Below are positions 9,090-17,037 of a DNA stretch of 64,000 nt, piece after piece. The position numbers and the translations under genes were made by a program. The notes under the pieces were generated by a model that saw only the letters and a program-made list of their open reading frames with translations, made no database searches and was not told where the DNA came from. The stretch's first letter is position 1; every line of letters begins with the position of its first letter. Source of the stretch: Herpetosiphonaceae bacterium (GTDB taxonomy: Bacteria > Chloroflexota > Chloroflexia > Chloroflexales > Herpetosiphonaceae); NCBI GenBank assembly GCA_013538855.1, contig JABXJS010000079.1, positions 1 to 64,000 on the forward strand. The letters run 5' to 3'.

Positions 9090-9718
9090 TGTCGCATCTT
9101 CGGTAAGCGGAAAAAGGTTACAACCAGCACAACTAAAAAGAGCAGGGTGAAGATCGTGGGCAGATTGGCGCGCAGCTCGTTGCTCTGCGGTATTGGCGAG
9201 ACAATAATCTGCGCGCCGTCGTCGAAGGGCAGATTAGCGCCGGCGCGATCGCTGGCGACCCAAAAGTCCAGCAGCTTCGACAGCACCAGATAGGCGTTGA
9301 ACATGCCCACCACAACGCCAAAAACGCGCCCGGTGCGTGGTAGCCCCGAGCGGCGGCCAATCGCCGAGCCGACGATGTAGGATAAAAAAGCGCCAACAAT
9401 AAACGCGATCGTCTGATACGTGCTAAAGTTCTCGGCGGTGATGAACGCGCTTGGATCGGAGCGCTCGCCGCCAAACAGCGCATTCAGAAACACGCCAAAC
9501 GCCACAACAATGCGGTTGATCAAACTTGCGATATTGGTTGCCACCGTCTCGTTGGAAAAAAGCAGCAGCGTAAACACCAGCCCAACCGTTGTGATCGCTT
9601 CCTCGCGCCACCCGCGCCGCCAGCCGTAGAAGCCAGCGATCAGGAACACCGGGATCATCAACAACTGCATAAAGTTGAGTTGGATGATCTGTTGCATGAT
9701 GACCAGCCGTTCAAGCAT
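9086..9718 (-). CDS. CvpA-like multi-pass membrane protein
   Basis: A 210-residue integral membrane protein with about four hydrophobic segments, the first near residues 19-30 followed by GFYGWRRGWREEAI, which resembles the start of the CvpA/colicin V production family. Later segments are near 40-55, 100-120, 125-150 and at the C-terminus (TLLFLVVLVVTFF). The short C-terminal tail is basic. GAGGAGG lies upstream of the ATG, inside the end of murG. It is coupled to murC by an ATGA overlap. Function is not known; the CvpA assignment is tentative. Confidence 0.6.
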   Translation of the reverse strand: MLERLVIMQQIIQLNFMQLLMIPVFLIAGFYGWRRGWREEAITTVGLVFTLLLFSNETVATNIASLINRIVVAFGVFLNALFGGERSDPSAFITAENFSTYQTIAFIVGAFLSYIVGSAIGRRSGLPRTGRVFGVVVGMFNAYLVLSKLLDFWVASDRAGANLPFDDGAQIIVSPIPQSNELRANLPTIFTLLFLVVLVVTFFRLPKMRQ

Positions 9719-9722
9719 GAAC

Positions 9723-11015
9723 TCATCCTCCTCGCGCTAACGCCCACCATGCTGCAGCCAAGCGCTGCCGTGAATCCGGCTGCGCCAAGCGGGCGCTATT
9801 GGCGGCCAAGGTCTCGCGGGCCTGTTGATCGGTAAGTAGGCGCTTTAGCTCGCGGCCAAGCGGGCCATCGATCGGCGCTGCCGTGCCCAGCAGCGTATCG
9901 TTATCGAGGCTGATAGCAGCACCACGCCGCACCAGGGCTTGCGCATTGTGCTCCTGCTTGACCGCTGTCAGTGGGATCAAAATAGCCCCCAGCCCAGCGG
10001 CGGGAAGCTCCGCTAGCGTTGAGGCCCCAGCGCGGCAAACAGCCAGATCGGCAGCCCCAAAGGCAGCCGTCATCGAGCGCGAGGAGTCAGCATGCAGGTA
10101 TGGAAACACCTGGTAGCGCGCGGCCAGCGCCGGATCGAGCTGATCACGGGCTGTAGTGAGCCAAGTTTCGTCGCCTTCACGACCACAGACGTGTAGAATA
10201 TGCGCCCATTGTACCAGATGCGGCAAGATTGCTGCGATGGCGCGGTTGATGCTGCGTGCGCCGCGACTGCCGCCGTACACCAGCACCACCGGCAGGTCGT
10301 CGGCGATGCCGAAGGCGGCGCGGCTGGCCTGCCGATCAACGTTGAAGAACTCTGGCCGCACAGGGTAGCCTGTCTCGATCACCTTGTGCGCTGGCAGGTA
10401 CTTTTTTGAGTCGTCGTAGGTCACGCCGATCTGGGTGGCGAGGCGCGCTAGCACCCGCCCAGCCCAGCCGGGCACAATATCCGGCAGGTACAGCAGCGTC
10501 GGCACATGCTCCAGCGCCGCCGCCACAAACAGCGGCACGCAGACATAGCCGCCAGTGCCCAGAATCGCCGCCGGCCGCTCCTGACGAATCAAACGGCGCG
10601 CTGCGCGCACACCACGCAGCAGCGTCAGGCTGTTGCGCGCCATCGCCAGCGGGCCGCGCCCGCGCATCGCCGCAGCAGGCAGCGCAACAAATGGCAGCTG
10701 GGCCTCGCGGGCTACAAGGTCGCCCTCCATGCCCCCAATCGAGCCAACATACAGCAGCCGCACATCAGCGGCGCTCAGAGCGGCGCGGTCGTTCGCTGCG
10801 GCGGGTGGCGCGCTGCTTCTGCGACTCGATGCGCTTGCGCCATGTTCCGCTGAATGAACTGCCGACAGCGAGGCTGCTGGGGAGATCACGCTCGGCAGCG
10901 CGCTCGCCACTGCTAGCGCGGGATACACGTGTCCGCCGGTGCCACCGCCGCATAGCATCAGCAGCGGCGATGACCTGCGGCCGGAGCTGGCCGATGGGGG
11001 GGAGGCTTGCTTCAT
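9723..11015 (-). CDS. murG: UDP-GlcNAc transferase MurG, start embedded in ftsW
   Basis: Peripheral membrane GT28 enzyme that adds GlcNAc to lipid I to make lipid II. The 430-residue protein has the glycine-rich loop GGGTGGHVYPALAVA (about residues 23-37), the second-domain VYGGSRGARSIN motif and the sugar-nucleotide region CRAGASTLAELPAAGLGAILIP. The ATG at 11015 has GAGGAAA eight bases upstream. Between the first helix and the strand VRLLYVG (about 85-91) lies an extra Ala/Ser-rich segment of about 40 residues not found in usual MurG. The first 251 bases overlap the 3' end of ftsW in another frame, and the ftsW stop lies at codon 83-84, at the end of that extra segment. An ATG at 10958 is an alternative start but would still overlap by 194 bp. 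Confidence 0.95.
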   Translation of the reverse strand: MKQASPPSASSGRRSSPLLMLCGGGTGGHVYPALAVASALPSVISPAASLSAVHSAEHGASASSRRSSAPPAAANDRAALSAADVRLLYVGSIGGMEGDLVAREAQLPFVALPAAAMRGRGPLAMARNSLTLLRGVRAARRLIRQERPAAILGTGGYVCVPLFVAAALEHVPTLLYLPDIVPGWAGRVLARLATQIGVTYDDSKKYLPAHKVIETGYPVRPEFFNVDRQASRAAFGIADDLPVVLVYGGSRGARSINRAIAAILPHLVQWAHILHVCGREGDETWLTTARDQLDPALAARYQVFPYLHADSSRSMTAAFGAADLAVCRAGASTLAELPAAGLGAILIPLTAVKQEHNAQALVRRGAAISLDNDTLLGTAAPIDGPLGRELKRLLTDQQARETLAANSARLAQPDSRQRLAAAWWALARGG

Positions 11016-12141
11016 GGGCGATTTCCTCGGCTTGTTTCTGCGGCGCATACCGCGAAACGCTGAGCAACAGGCCCGCCGCAATCATCGTCATCAGCAGCGA
11101 CGAGCCACCATAGGAGATAAACGGGAGCGTGATGCCAGTAAATGGAATCAGGGTACAAACAACGGCGATATTGACCAGCGCCTGCACCACCAGCCAGGTT
11201 GTCACGCCAATGGCGATCAGCGCGCCAAACGGGTCGGTGGAGCGCGCCGCGATGCGGTAGCCACGAATCGCGATCAGAATAAACGCGCCTAGAATGAGCA
11301 GGGCGGCCAAAAAGCCCATCTCCTCGCCGATCACGGCCAGGATGGCATCGGTGTGCGCAAACGGCAGCCAGTTGAATTTTTGGCGGCTCTGGCCAAGGCC
11401 CACGCCAGTCCAGCCGCCAGAGCCAAGCGCATACAGGGCGTGGATCGGCTGATAGCCGCCCTCAAGCGCGTAGTCCCACGGGTTCTGCCAGACCAGCAGG
11501 CGCTGCACACGGTAGCCCGCCGAGTTGATCGCGGCCCAGCCTACCAGCGTAGTCAGCAGCGATGCCACGCCAAGGTGCGTGAGGCTTGCGCCCGATGTAA
11601 ACAAAATAGCGGTGCTAATCACAATCAGCACCACGGTGGTGCCCATGTCTGGCTCCATCAGGACCAGGCCAGCCAGCAGACCAAGCATAATACCAAACGG
11701 CATCAGCCCTGTGACCAAGCGCCGAATCTTCGAGCCACGCCGCGAGAGCCAGTCCGCAAAGTAGATGATCGCGGCAAACTTGGCCACCTCGCTCGGCTGC
11801 AGGCCAACCGGGCCAAGGTAGATCCAGCGCGAGGCACCGTTGGCGTGGGTCAGGCTCTTGGGCAAGATCAGCACAAGCAGCAGCAGCGCAAGCGTGCCCA
11901 GCATCAGCGGGATGGAAAAGCGGCGCAGGTTGCGATAGTCGAAGCGCATCGTCACCAGCAGGCCGATCACGCCGAGCACCGCCCACATTGCCTGGCGCAG
12001 CACCCAGTATGTCGATGAGCCATAGTCAATGTAGGCCACCACAAACGAGGCGCTATACACCATCACGAGGCCAAAGGCGACCAGCCCACCAATCGTGGCA
12101 ATTAATACTTGATCTGGCTTGCGCACATTGCGTTCGTTCAT
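10765..12141 (-). CDS. ftsW: FtsW lipid II polymerase with basic C-terminal extension
   Basis: SEDS-family peptidoglycan glycosyltransferase of the divisome, partner of FtsI. The 458-residue protein has about ten membrane segments, the SEDS signatures GASRWIYLGPVGLQPSE and AHTDAILAVIGEEMGF, and the terminal ITLPFISYGGSSLL. The SEDS core ends near residue 375. The remaining ~82 residues are rich in Arg, Ser and Glu, look disordered, and are encoded wholly inside the 5' part of murG. GGGAGG precedes the ATG. A RodA role cannot be excluded from sequence, but the place beside murG, murD and ftsQ favours FtsW. Confidence 0.93.
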   Translation of the reverse strand: MNERNVRKPDQVLIATIGGLVAFGLVMVYSASFVVAYIDYGSSTYWVLRQAMWAVLGVIGLLVTMRFDYRNLRRFSIPLMLGTLALLLLVLILPKSLTHANGASRWIYLGPVGLQPSEVAKFAAIIYFADWLSRRGSKIRRLVTGLMPFGIMLGLLAGLVLMEPDMGTTVVLIVISTAILFTSGASLTHLGVASLLTTLVGWAAINSAGYRVQRLLVWQNPWDYALEGGYQPIHALYALGSGGWTGVGLGQSRQKFNWLPFAHTDAILAVIGEEMGFLAALLILGAFILIAIRGYRIAARSTDPFGALIAIGVTTWLVVQALVNIAVVCTLIPFTGITLPFISYGGSSLLMTMIAAGLLLSVSRYAPQKQAEEIAHEASLPPIGQLRPQVIAAADAMRRWHRRTRVSRASSGERAAERDLPSSLAVGSSFSGTWRKRIESQKQRATRRSERPRRSERR

Positions 12142-12178
12142 CAGCCACCTCCCGTGGGCGTGTGAGTTCTGTTCGTTG

Positions 12179-13030
12179 CTATGCAGTGAGCAGTCTAAGC
12201 TCGTTCAGGTACTCTTGGCGCAAATTGCGCATCTCAAACAGCACCTGCGGATCAGCCAAACGCTGCTGGTGGACAAACCACGCGCCAGCCAGCGCCACGG
12301 CGACCACCACCACCACGCCAAGCCAGCGCCACGACGGCGCATAGTCCGCCACAATCTGCCGATTCCAGCCATCGGAGACGAGCCGCAGCTGCGGAGCCAG
12401 CAGCAGGCCAATCAGCACACCGCCGGTCAGGCCACCGATATGCGCTAAGTTGTCGATGCCGCCAATCGAAAAGCCGATAAATAAGTTCAGCACCGCCAGC
12501 ACCACGATCTGGCGCAGATTGCGGCGCGCAAAATCGCCAAGCACCGAGCGCGCATTGAACGAGAAGGCTCCGAGCGCGCCCATCAATCCAAATATAGCCC
12601 CAGAAGCGCCAATCGCTGGCGACTGAATCAACCCAAACATATACGAGGCGACCGAGCCGACCAAGCCTGCGCCAAGGTAGATCGCCAAAAAGCGCAGCGT
12701 GCCAAACAGCCGCTCCACCTCTGGCCCCAAAATGTACAAGGCGTAGGAGTTAAAGGCGAGGTGGATCAGGCCGCCGTGCAAGATCATCGCTGTGAGCAGT
12801 CGCCACCACTGGTTGTCAAGATCAATCAGCGGCGAGAACTTCGCCCCAAGCCGAATGAGGATAATCACATCGTCGATGCTGCTGCCCATCAGCGAAAAAC
12901 CCAGCAGCAGCGAGCCTAAGAAGACCAGAATATTCAGGCCAAAGATGCCCCAGGCCAGCCACACCCGCGGGTGCAAAAAGTTCAGGCGGATCGGCGGCGG
13001 TGCCGAATACATTGGCGGCTGCTCAATCAT
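12179..13030 (-). CDS. Rhomboid-family intramembrane serine protease
   Basis: A 283-residue membrane protein of the rhomboid family, which cleaves peptide bonds within membranes. The catalytic Ser is in GASGAIFG (Ser143) and the catalytic His in [11 protein letters not shown] (His197). The L1-loop [20 protein letters not shown], with the HxxxN arrangement, is present. There are six or seven membrane segments, plus a C-terminal membrane helix (about 225-250) and a charged tail. It overlaps the murD stop by four bases and precedes ftsW by 37, so it belongs to the dcw operon. This is an unusual place for a rhomboid; the substrate is unknown. Confidence 0.9.
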   Translation of the reverse strand: MIEQPPMYSAPPPIRLNFLHPRVWLAWGIFGLNILVFLGSLLLGFSLMGSSIDDVIILIRLGAKFSPLIDLDNQWWRLLTAMILHGGLIHLAFNSYALYILGPEVERLFGTLRFLAIYLGAGLVGSVASYMFGLIQSPAIGASGAIFGLMGALGAFSFNARSVLGDFARRNLRQIVVLAVLNLFIGFSIGGIDNLAHIGGLTGGVLIGLLLAPQLRLVSDGWNRQIVADYAPSWRWLGVVVVVAVALAGAWFVHQQRLADPQVLFEMRNLRQEYLNELRLLTA

Positions 13031-14331
13031 AATTCACTCACTATGCGACGAAATTCCTCTCCGCGATGAAACTCGTTGCGAAACATTCCAAACGAGGCCG
13101 CCCCTGGCGAGAGCAGCACGGTATCTCCAGGCTGTGCTTGGCTCGCGGCCGCCTGCACTGCTGCGGCAAAGTCAGCGTAGACGCTGGCTGGCGTATCAAG
13201 CTGCGCCTGTAGCTCGGCGGTGGCGGTGCCGTCCAGCAGCACCAGCCCGCGCAGGCGCTGCTCGGCGCGCGCTGCCTTGAGCGCAGCGACCAGCGGCTCC
13301 CAAGCGAGCTTCTTATCAGCACCGCCAGCGATCAAGATGAGCGGCGCGGCGAGCGAGCGCACAGCGGCGGCAGCAGCGGTGGGCGTGGTGGCGGCGGTAT
13401 CGTTGATGAAGCGCACGCCGTTTAGCTCGCGCACCAGCTCCATGCGGTGCTCAACGCCGGTAAAGCTGCGCAGCGCACGCTCGATGGCTGCGCGCGGCGC
13501 ACCAAAGCTTGTGGCCAGCGCCGCCGCCGCCGCAATGTTCGCAGCGTTGTGGCTGCCGATCAGCGCGCTTGGCGGCCACTGCGCGGCATCAGCGGCGCTA
13601 AACCACACAACCTGGCCAGGCGCAAGCGGTGCCCAGGTGCTGACAATCGGATCGTGGCGCGGCAGCACCACCAGGCCGTCGGCGTTTTGATGCACAAAAA
13701 TCTGCTGCTTGGCCGCGCCGTACTCCTCCATAGAGGCATAGCGATCCAGATGATCCGGCGACAGATTGGTCACGCAGGCGTACTGCGGGCTGAGGCCAGC
13801 CGCGCCCACGCCCTCCAGCTGCCACGATGATAGCTCAAGCACAACTGGTGTTGTCGGCGTGATGCGCGGCAGCTGCTCCAGCGCGGACACGCGCAGATTG
13901 CCCGCCACAACGGTGTCAGGCCAGTGCTCGCGCAGCATCGCCCCCGTCAGCAGCGTCGTCGTGGTCTTGCCTTTGGTGCCAGTGATGCCGATGATCGGGC
14001 CAGGGCACAGCCGAAAGAAGAGCGTCATCTCCATCTCGATCTGGGCACCAGCCTGGCGGGCGAGCTGCAGAAAGCGCGACTCACGCGGCACGCCTGGGTT
14101 GCGCACCACGATGTCCGCATCCGTAAAATCTTGCTCGCGGTGCTCGCCGAGCACAAAGGTGATCGGGTACTCACGCAGCGCATCGAGCGATGGCTGGAGC
14201 TGCTCGGCGCTACGGAGATCGGTCACGGTGACGATCGCATCGTGCTGCGCCAGAAACCGCGCCACGCCCAGGCCGCCGCCGTGCACGCCGAGGCCCATCA
14301 CCGTCACCCGCTTCCCCTGAAGATTAAGCAT
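13027..14331 (-). CDS. murD: UDP-N-acetylmuramoyl-L-alanine--D-glutamate ligase MurD
   Basis: Adds D-Glu to UDP-MurNAc-L-Ala. The 434-residue protein has the N-terminal [10 protein letters not shown] loop, the intact P-loop GTKGKTTT (about residues 118-125), [18 protein letters not shown] with the metal-binding His, [15 protein letters not shown] and the C-terminal GVEHRMELV and [13 protein letters not shown] motifs, ending with [22 protein letters not shown]. It shares one base with the mraY stop upstream and overlaps the rhomboid gene downstream. Confidence 0.97.
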   Translation of the reverse strand: MLNLQGKRVTVMGLGVHGGGLGVARFLAQHDAIVTVTDLRSAEQLQPSLDALREYPITFVLGEHREQDFTDADIVVRNPGVPRESRFLQLARQAGAQIEMEMTLFFRLCPGPIIGITGTKGKTTTTLLTGAMLREHWPDTVVAGNLRVSALEQLPRITPTTPVVLELSSWQLEGVGAAGLSPQYACVTNLSPDHLDRYASMEEYGAAKQQIFVHQNADGLVVLPRHDPIVSTWAPLAPGQVVWFSAADAAQWPPSALIGSHNAANIAAAAALATSFGAPRAAIERALRSFTGVEHRMELVRELNGVRFINDTAATTPTAAAAAVRSLAAPLILIAGGADKKLAWEPLVAALKAARAEQRLRGLVLLDGTATAELQAQLDTPASVYADFAAAVQAAASQAQPGDTVLLSPGAASFGMFRNEFHRGEEFRRIVSEL

Positions 14332-15488
14332 CAGCGGCCCTCCTGCGTTGGCGTTACAATCACCGTCGGCGTCAGCTGATCATCGGATGAGCTGAAGGGC
14401 TGGTTGTTTGTCGACAGCTCCAGGCCCTGCTTGGCTGGCAGCGGCGGATTGAGCGCCAGCGACACGCCGACCATCGCAGCAATAATGCCGACCATCACAA
14501 AACGCTGCACCACCTGCATCTCCGACCAGCCCTTGAGCTCGAAGTGGTTGTGCAGCGGGGCCATGCGAAAAACACGCTTGCCAGTGCCAGTCTTGATGCG
14601 CGTATACTTGAAGTAGTAGCGCTGAATGACCACTGCGGCGGCCTCGGCCACAAAGACAACGCCTACCACCGGTAGCAATAACCAAGCCTGCGAAATCAGC
14701 GCCACAATTGCCAGCGTTGCACCGAGCGCCAGCGCGCCTGTATCGCCCATGAACACCTGTGCCGGATGGGCGTTGAACCACAGAAAGGCCACGCACGCGC
14801 CACAGGCGGTGAACGAGTAGGTCACGAGGTAGTCGAAGCCATAGACAAAGGCGATCACGCCAAAGGCGGCAAAGGCGATCGCCAGCGTCCAGCCCGCCAG
14901 GCCATCGAGGCCGTCGGTGAAGTTGACCGCATTGGCCATGGCGACGATGAGGAAGGTGGCGATTGGAATATACCAGTAGCCGATATCGACCACGCCATAG
15001 AACGGCACAATCACGTCGCCGCTGTTCTGCAGGCCATAGGGCTTGGGCAGATACAGGCCCAGCGAGAGCAGCAGCGCCAGCATCACCAGCCAGAACATCT
15101 TGGCGCGCTCGGTCATGCCGAAGGTCGCCGAGCGCACTTTGGTCAGCGAGAGGAAATCATCGAAGCTGCCGAGGATGCCGTAGCCGATCAGCGCCGCCAG
15201 CGGCAGCAGCATCGAGAGGCGGCCAACAAGATTGAATACGACGGTCAGCACCACAATCGAGAAGATGATCATCACGCCGCCCATCGTCGGCGTGCCAGTT
15301 TTGACCTGATGCGTCTGCGGGCCATCGACGCGAATCGACTTGCCGATGTTGTGGTCGCGCAGCCAGCGAATCCAGCGCCGCCCGATCACGAGCGTGAGGA
15401 TAAACGCGGCAGCAGCCAGCAGCAGCGCCTCGGCTAGCTTGAGCACCAGTGCCCGCTGAATGTCAATAACAACCTGCTGCTCGTTCAC
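14331..15488 (-). CDS. mraY: Phospho-N-acetylmuramoyl-pentapeptide transferase MraY
   Basis: Integral membrane enzyme that transfers phospho-MurNAc-pentapeptide to undecaprenyl phosphate to form lipid I. The 385-residue protein has ten predicted membrane segments, [10 protein letters not shown], the Mg-binding [11 protein letters not shown], the [10 protein letters not shown] loop and [14 protein letters not shown], where the common HHH motif reads HNH. The last ~40 residues after the final helix are polar and extra. GTG start with GGAGGGG upstream; GTGA overlaps the stop of the MurF-like gene. Confidence 0.96.
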   Translation of the reverse strand: MNEQQVVIDIQRALVLKLAEALLLAAAAFILTLVIGRRWIRWLRDHNIGKSIRVDGPQTHQVKTGTPTMGGVMIIFSIVVLTVVFNLVGRLSMLLPLAALIGYGILGSFDDFLSLTKVRSATFGMTERAKMFWLVMLALLLSLGLYLPKPYGLQNSGDVIVPFYGVVDIGYWYIPIATFLIVAMANAVNFTDGLDGLAGWTLAIAFAAFGVIAFVYGFDYLVTYSFTACGACVAFLWFNAHPAQVFMGDTGALALGATLAIVALISQAWLLLPVVGVVFVAEAAAVVIQRYYFKYTRIKTGTGKRVFRMAPLHNHFELKGWSEMQVVQRFVMVGIIAAMVGVSLALNPPLPAKQGLELSTNNQPFSSSDDQLTPTVIVTPTQEGR

Positions 15489-16951
15489 GCGCGCCCCTCC
15501 TGGTCGCTAGTTTGTACGCGCTCCACCACCGAGCGCAGCAGCGCCGAGCGCACACCTTTGATCAGTACATAGTCGTCTGGGCCAACGGTCGCCTTGAGCT
15601 GGGCCAGCAGCTCATCGGCGCTGGCGCTGAAATGAACGTGATCAACGGCCATTCCACGCTCAAGCGCTTCGAGGCCAATCCAGCGCGCTGGCTCACCGAG
15701 CACGAACACGTGGTCGAGAACATCGGCCGCGCGCGCCCCAACCGCCCGATAGGACTCCTCTTGCAGCTCAGCGTCCAGCGCGCCAAAAATAGCGCAATGC
15801 CCGCCGCTCAGCTCAGAGAGCAGCGTCAGCGCCGCAATGCTCGACATCAGCGATGCGCTGTAGGTATCCTCAATCAGTGTCGCACCGCCGATCATGGGGT
15901 ACGAGAGCAGGCGCAGCTGCGCGCTTGTGCGCAGCCCTTCGATCAGCGAGTCCCAGTCAAGGCCCTGAACCAGGCCCACCGCCGCCGCCGCCAGCGCGGT
16001 ATGCACGCTATGCAGGCCGATCAGCGGCAGCTTGACGTGCGAGGTCTGCTGACGGTAGTGCACATCGAAGGTGATACCATCGAGGCCGCGGCTCTCGATA
16101 TTGTTGGCCCACAGATCGGCGCTCGGATCGAGTCCATAGGTGAACACCTGGGGCACAGCCTGCTCAGCCAAGCGCTGCACGCGCTCATCATCGCGGTTGA
16201 GGATCAGCCATGCATCGGCTGGCAGCTGCTGTACAAACGCGTGCTGCGCCTGCCAGACAGCCTCCAGCGAGGCGTGCGGCTCCAGATGCAGCGGCCCAAT
16301 CTGGGTCACGATAACGATCTGTGGCTGCGCCATCGCATAGAGAAGCTGGGCATCCTCCTGCGCATCGACGCGCAGCTCCAGCAGCGCATTTTGCTGCTGG
16401 GTGCTGAGGCCGAGGATCGCCACCGGCAGGCTGCGCAGGGTGCCGGTGCCGCGTGGCGCTTTGTAGGTGCGCAGCGTTGGCGACAGCATGGCCGCCAGCA
16501 CCTCCTGCGTGGCAGCCTTGCCCACCGTGCCCAGCACGGCCACCAGGACCAGATCAAAGCGCTGCCGCTGGCGCAGCGCCAACCGCTGTAGCGCCGCCAA
16601 TGGTTCATCGACGCTGATCAAAAACACGGCGTCGGCTGGCGCATGGGTGGGCCAGATACCTTGCTCGGGGTCAATATCAACACAGGGGCGATCAAGCCCA
16701 AGGCTGCCGTGGTCGGCGACACGGCCACGCTGCACCAAGGCGGCCCGCGCCCCCCGCGCTGCGGCGGCGGCAATAAACGCATGGCCATCGCCGCGCTCGC
16801 TCGGCAGGGCGACGTACAGACAGTCGAGCGTGGCCTCGCGCGAGTCGATACATGCGCCGCTTAGGCGCACAGACGCAAGGGTACTCGGCAGCTGGTGCGC
16901 CGCCGTTAGCTCCAATTGAACACCAACGATAATCTGTTCAAGACTAATCAC
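15485..16951 (-). CDS. MurF-like Mur ligase homologue with altered active site
   Basis: A 488-residue protein with the length and three-domain layout of MurF, which adds D-Ala-D-Ala to the UDP-MurNAc-tripeptide. However, key residues differ. The P-loop reads GTVGKAATQE (about 141-150): the lysine remains but the Mg-binding Thr/Ser next to it is Ala. The usual NIGEAHLE motif reads QIGPLHLE (about 217-224), HNVxNAxAA reads HSVHTALAA (314-322), and DSYNANPxS reads DTYSASLMS (362-370). The C-terminal VLIKGVRSALLRSVVE still resembles the MurF KGSR motif. I checked the P-loop codons directly. GTG start with GGAGGAA. It is the only gene between ftsI and mraY, where murE-murF normally lie. It may be inactive, structural or changed in mechanism. 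Confidence 0.75.
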   Translation of the reverse strand: MISLEQIIVGVQLELTAAHQLPSTLASVRLSGACIDSREATLDCLYVALPSERGDGHAFIAAAAARGARAALVQRGRVADHGSLGLDRPCVDIDPEQGIWPTHAPADAVFLISVDEPLAALQRLALRQRQRFDLVLVAVLGTVGKAATQEVLAAMLSPTLRTYKAPRGTGTLRSLPVAILGLSTQQQNALLELRVDAQEDAQLLYAMAQPQIVIVTQIGPLHLEPHASLEAVWQAQHAFVQQLPADAWLILNRDDERVQRLAEQAVPQVFTYGLDPSADLWANNIESRGLDGITFDVHYRQQTSHVKLPLIGLHSVHTALAAAAVGLVQGLDWDSLIEGLRTSAQLRLLSYPMIGGATLIEDTYSASLMSSIAALTLLSELSGGHCAIFGALDAELQEESYRAVGARAADVLDHVFVLGEPARWIGLEALERGMAVDHVHFSASADELLAQLKATVGPDDYVLIKGVRSALLRSVVERVQTSDQEGRA

Positions 16952-17000
16952 ACTGTTCCTCCGCCATCACGTACAGGCGGCGGTATTTTAACAGAAATAT

Positions 17001-17028
17001 CGGTGTTTCCCCGTGAGGTGAAACACCG
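17001..17028 (-). other. Hairpin between ftsI and the murF-like gene
   Basis: Nine-base arms (CGGTGTTTC at 17001-17009 and GAAACACCG at 17020-17028) lie 9 bases after the ftsI stop. The following minus-strand sequence ATATTTCTGTTAAAAT is AU-rich but not a clean U-tract. It may act as a partial terminator or mRNA-processing/stability element within the dcw transcript. Confidence 0.5.
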
Positions 17029-17037
17029 CTGCATCAA

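Noticed and set aside
15485-16951. Reading the MurF-like gene as MurE or MurT
   Set aside because: The C-terminal KGVRS motif and length fit MurF best; MurT has a different C-terminal domain and a GatD partner, which is absent.
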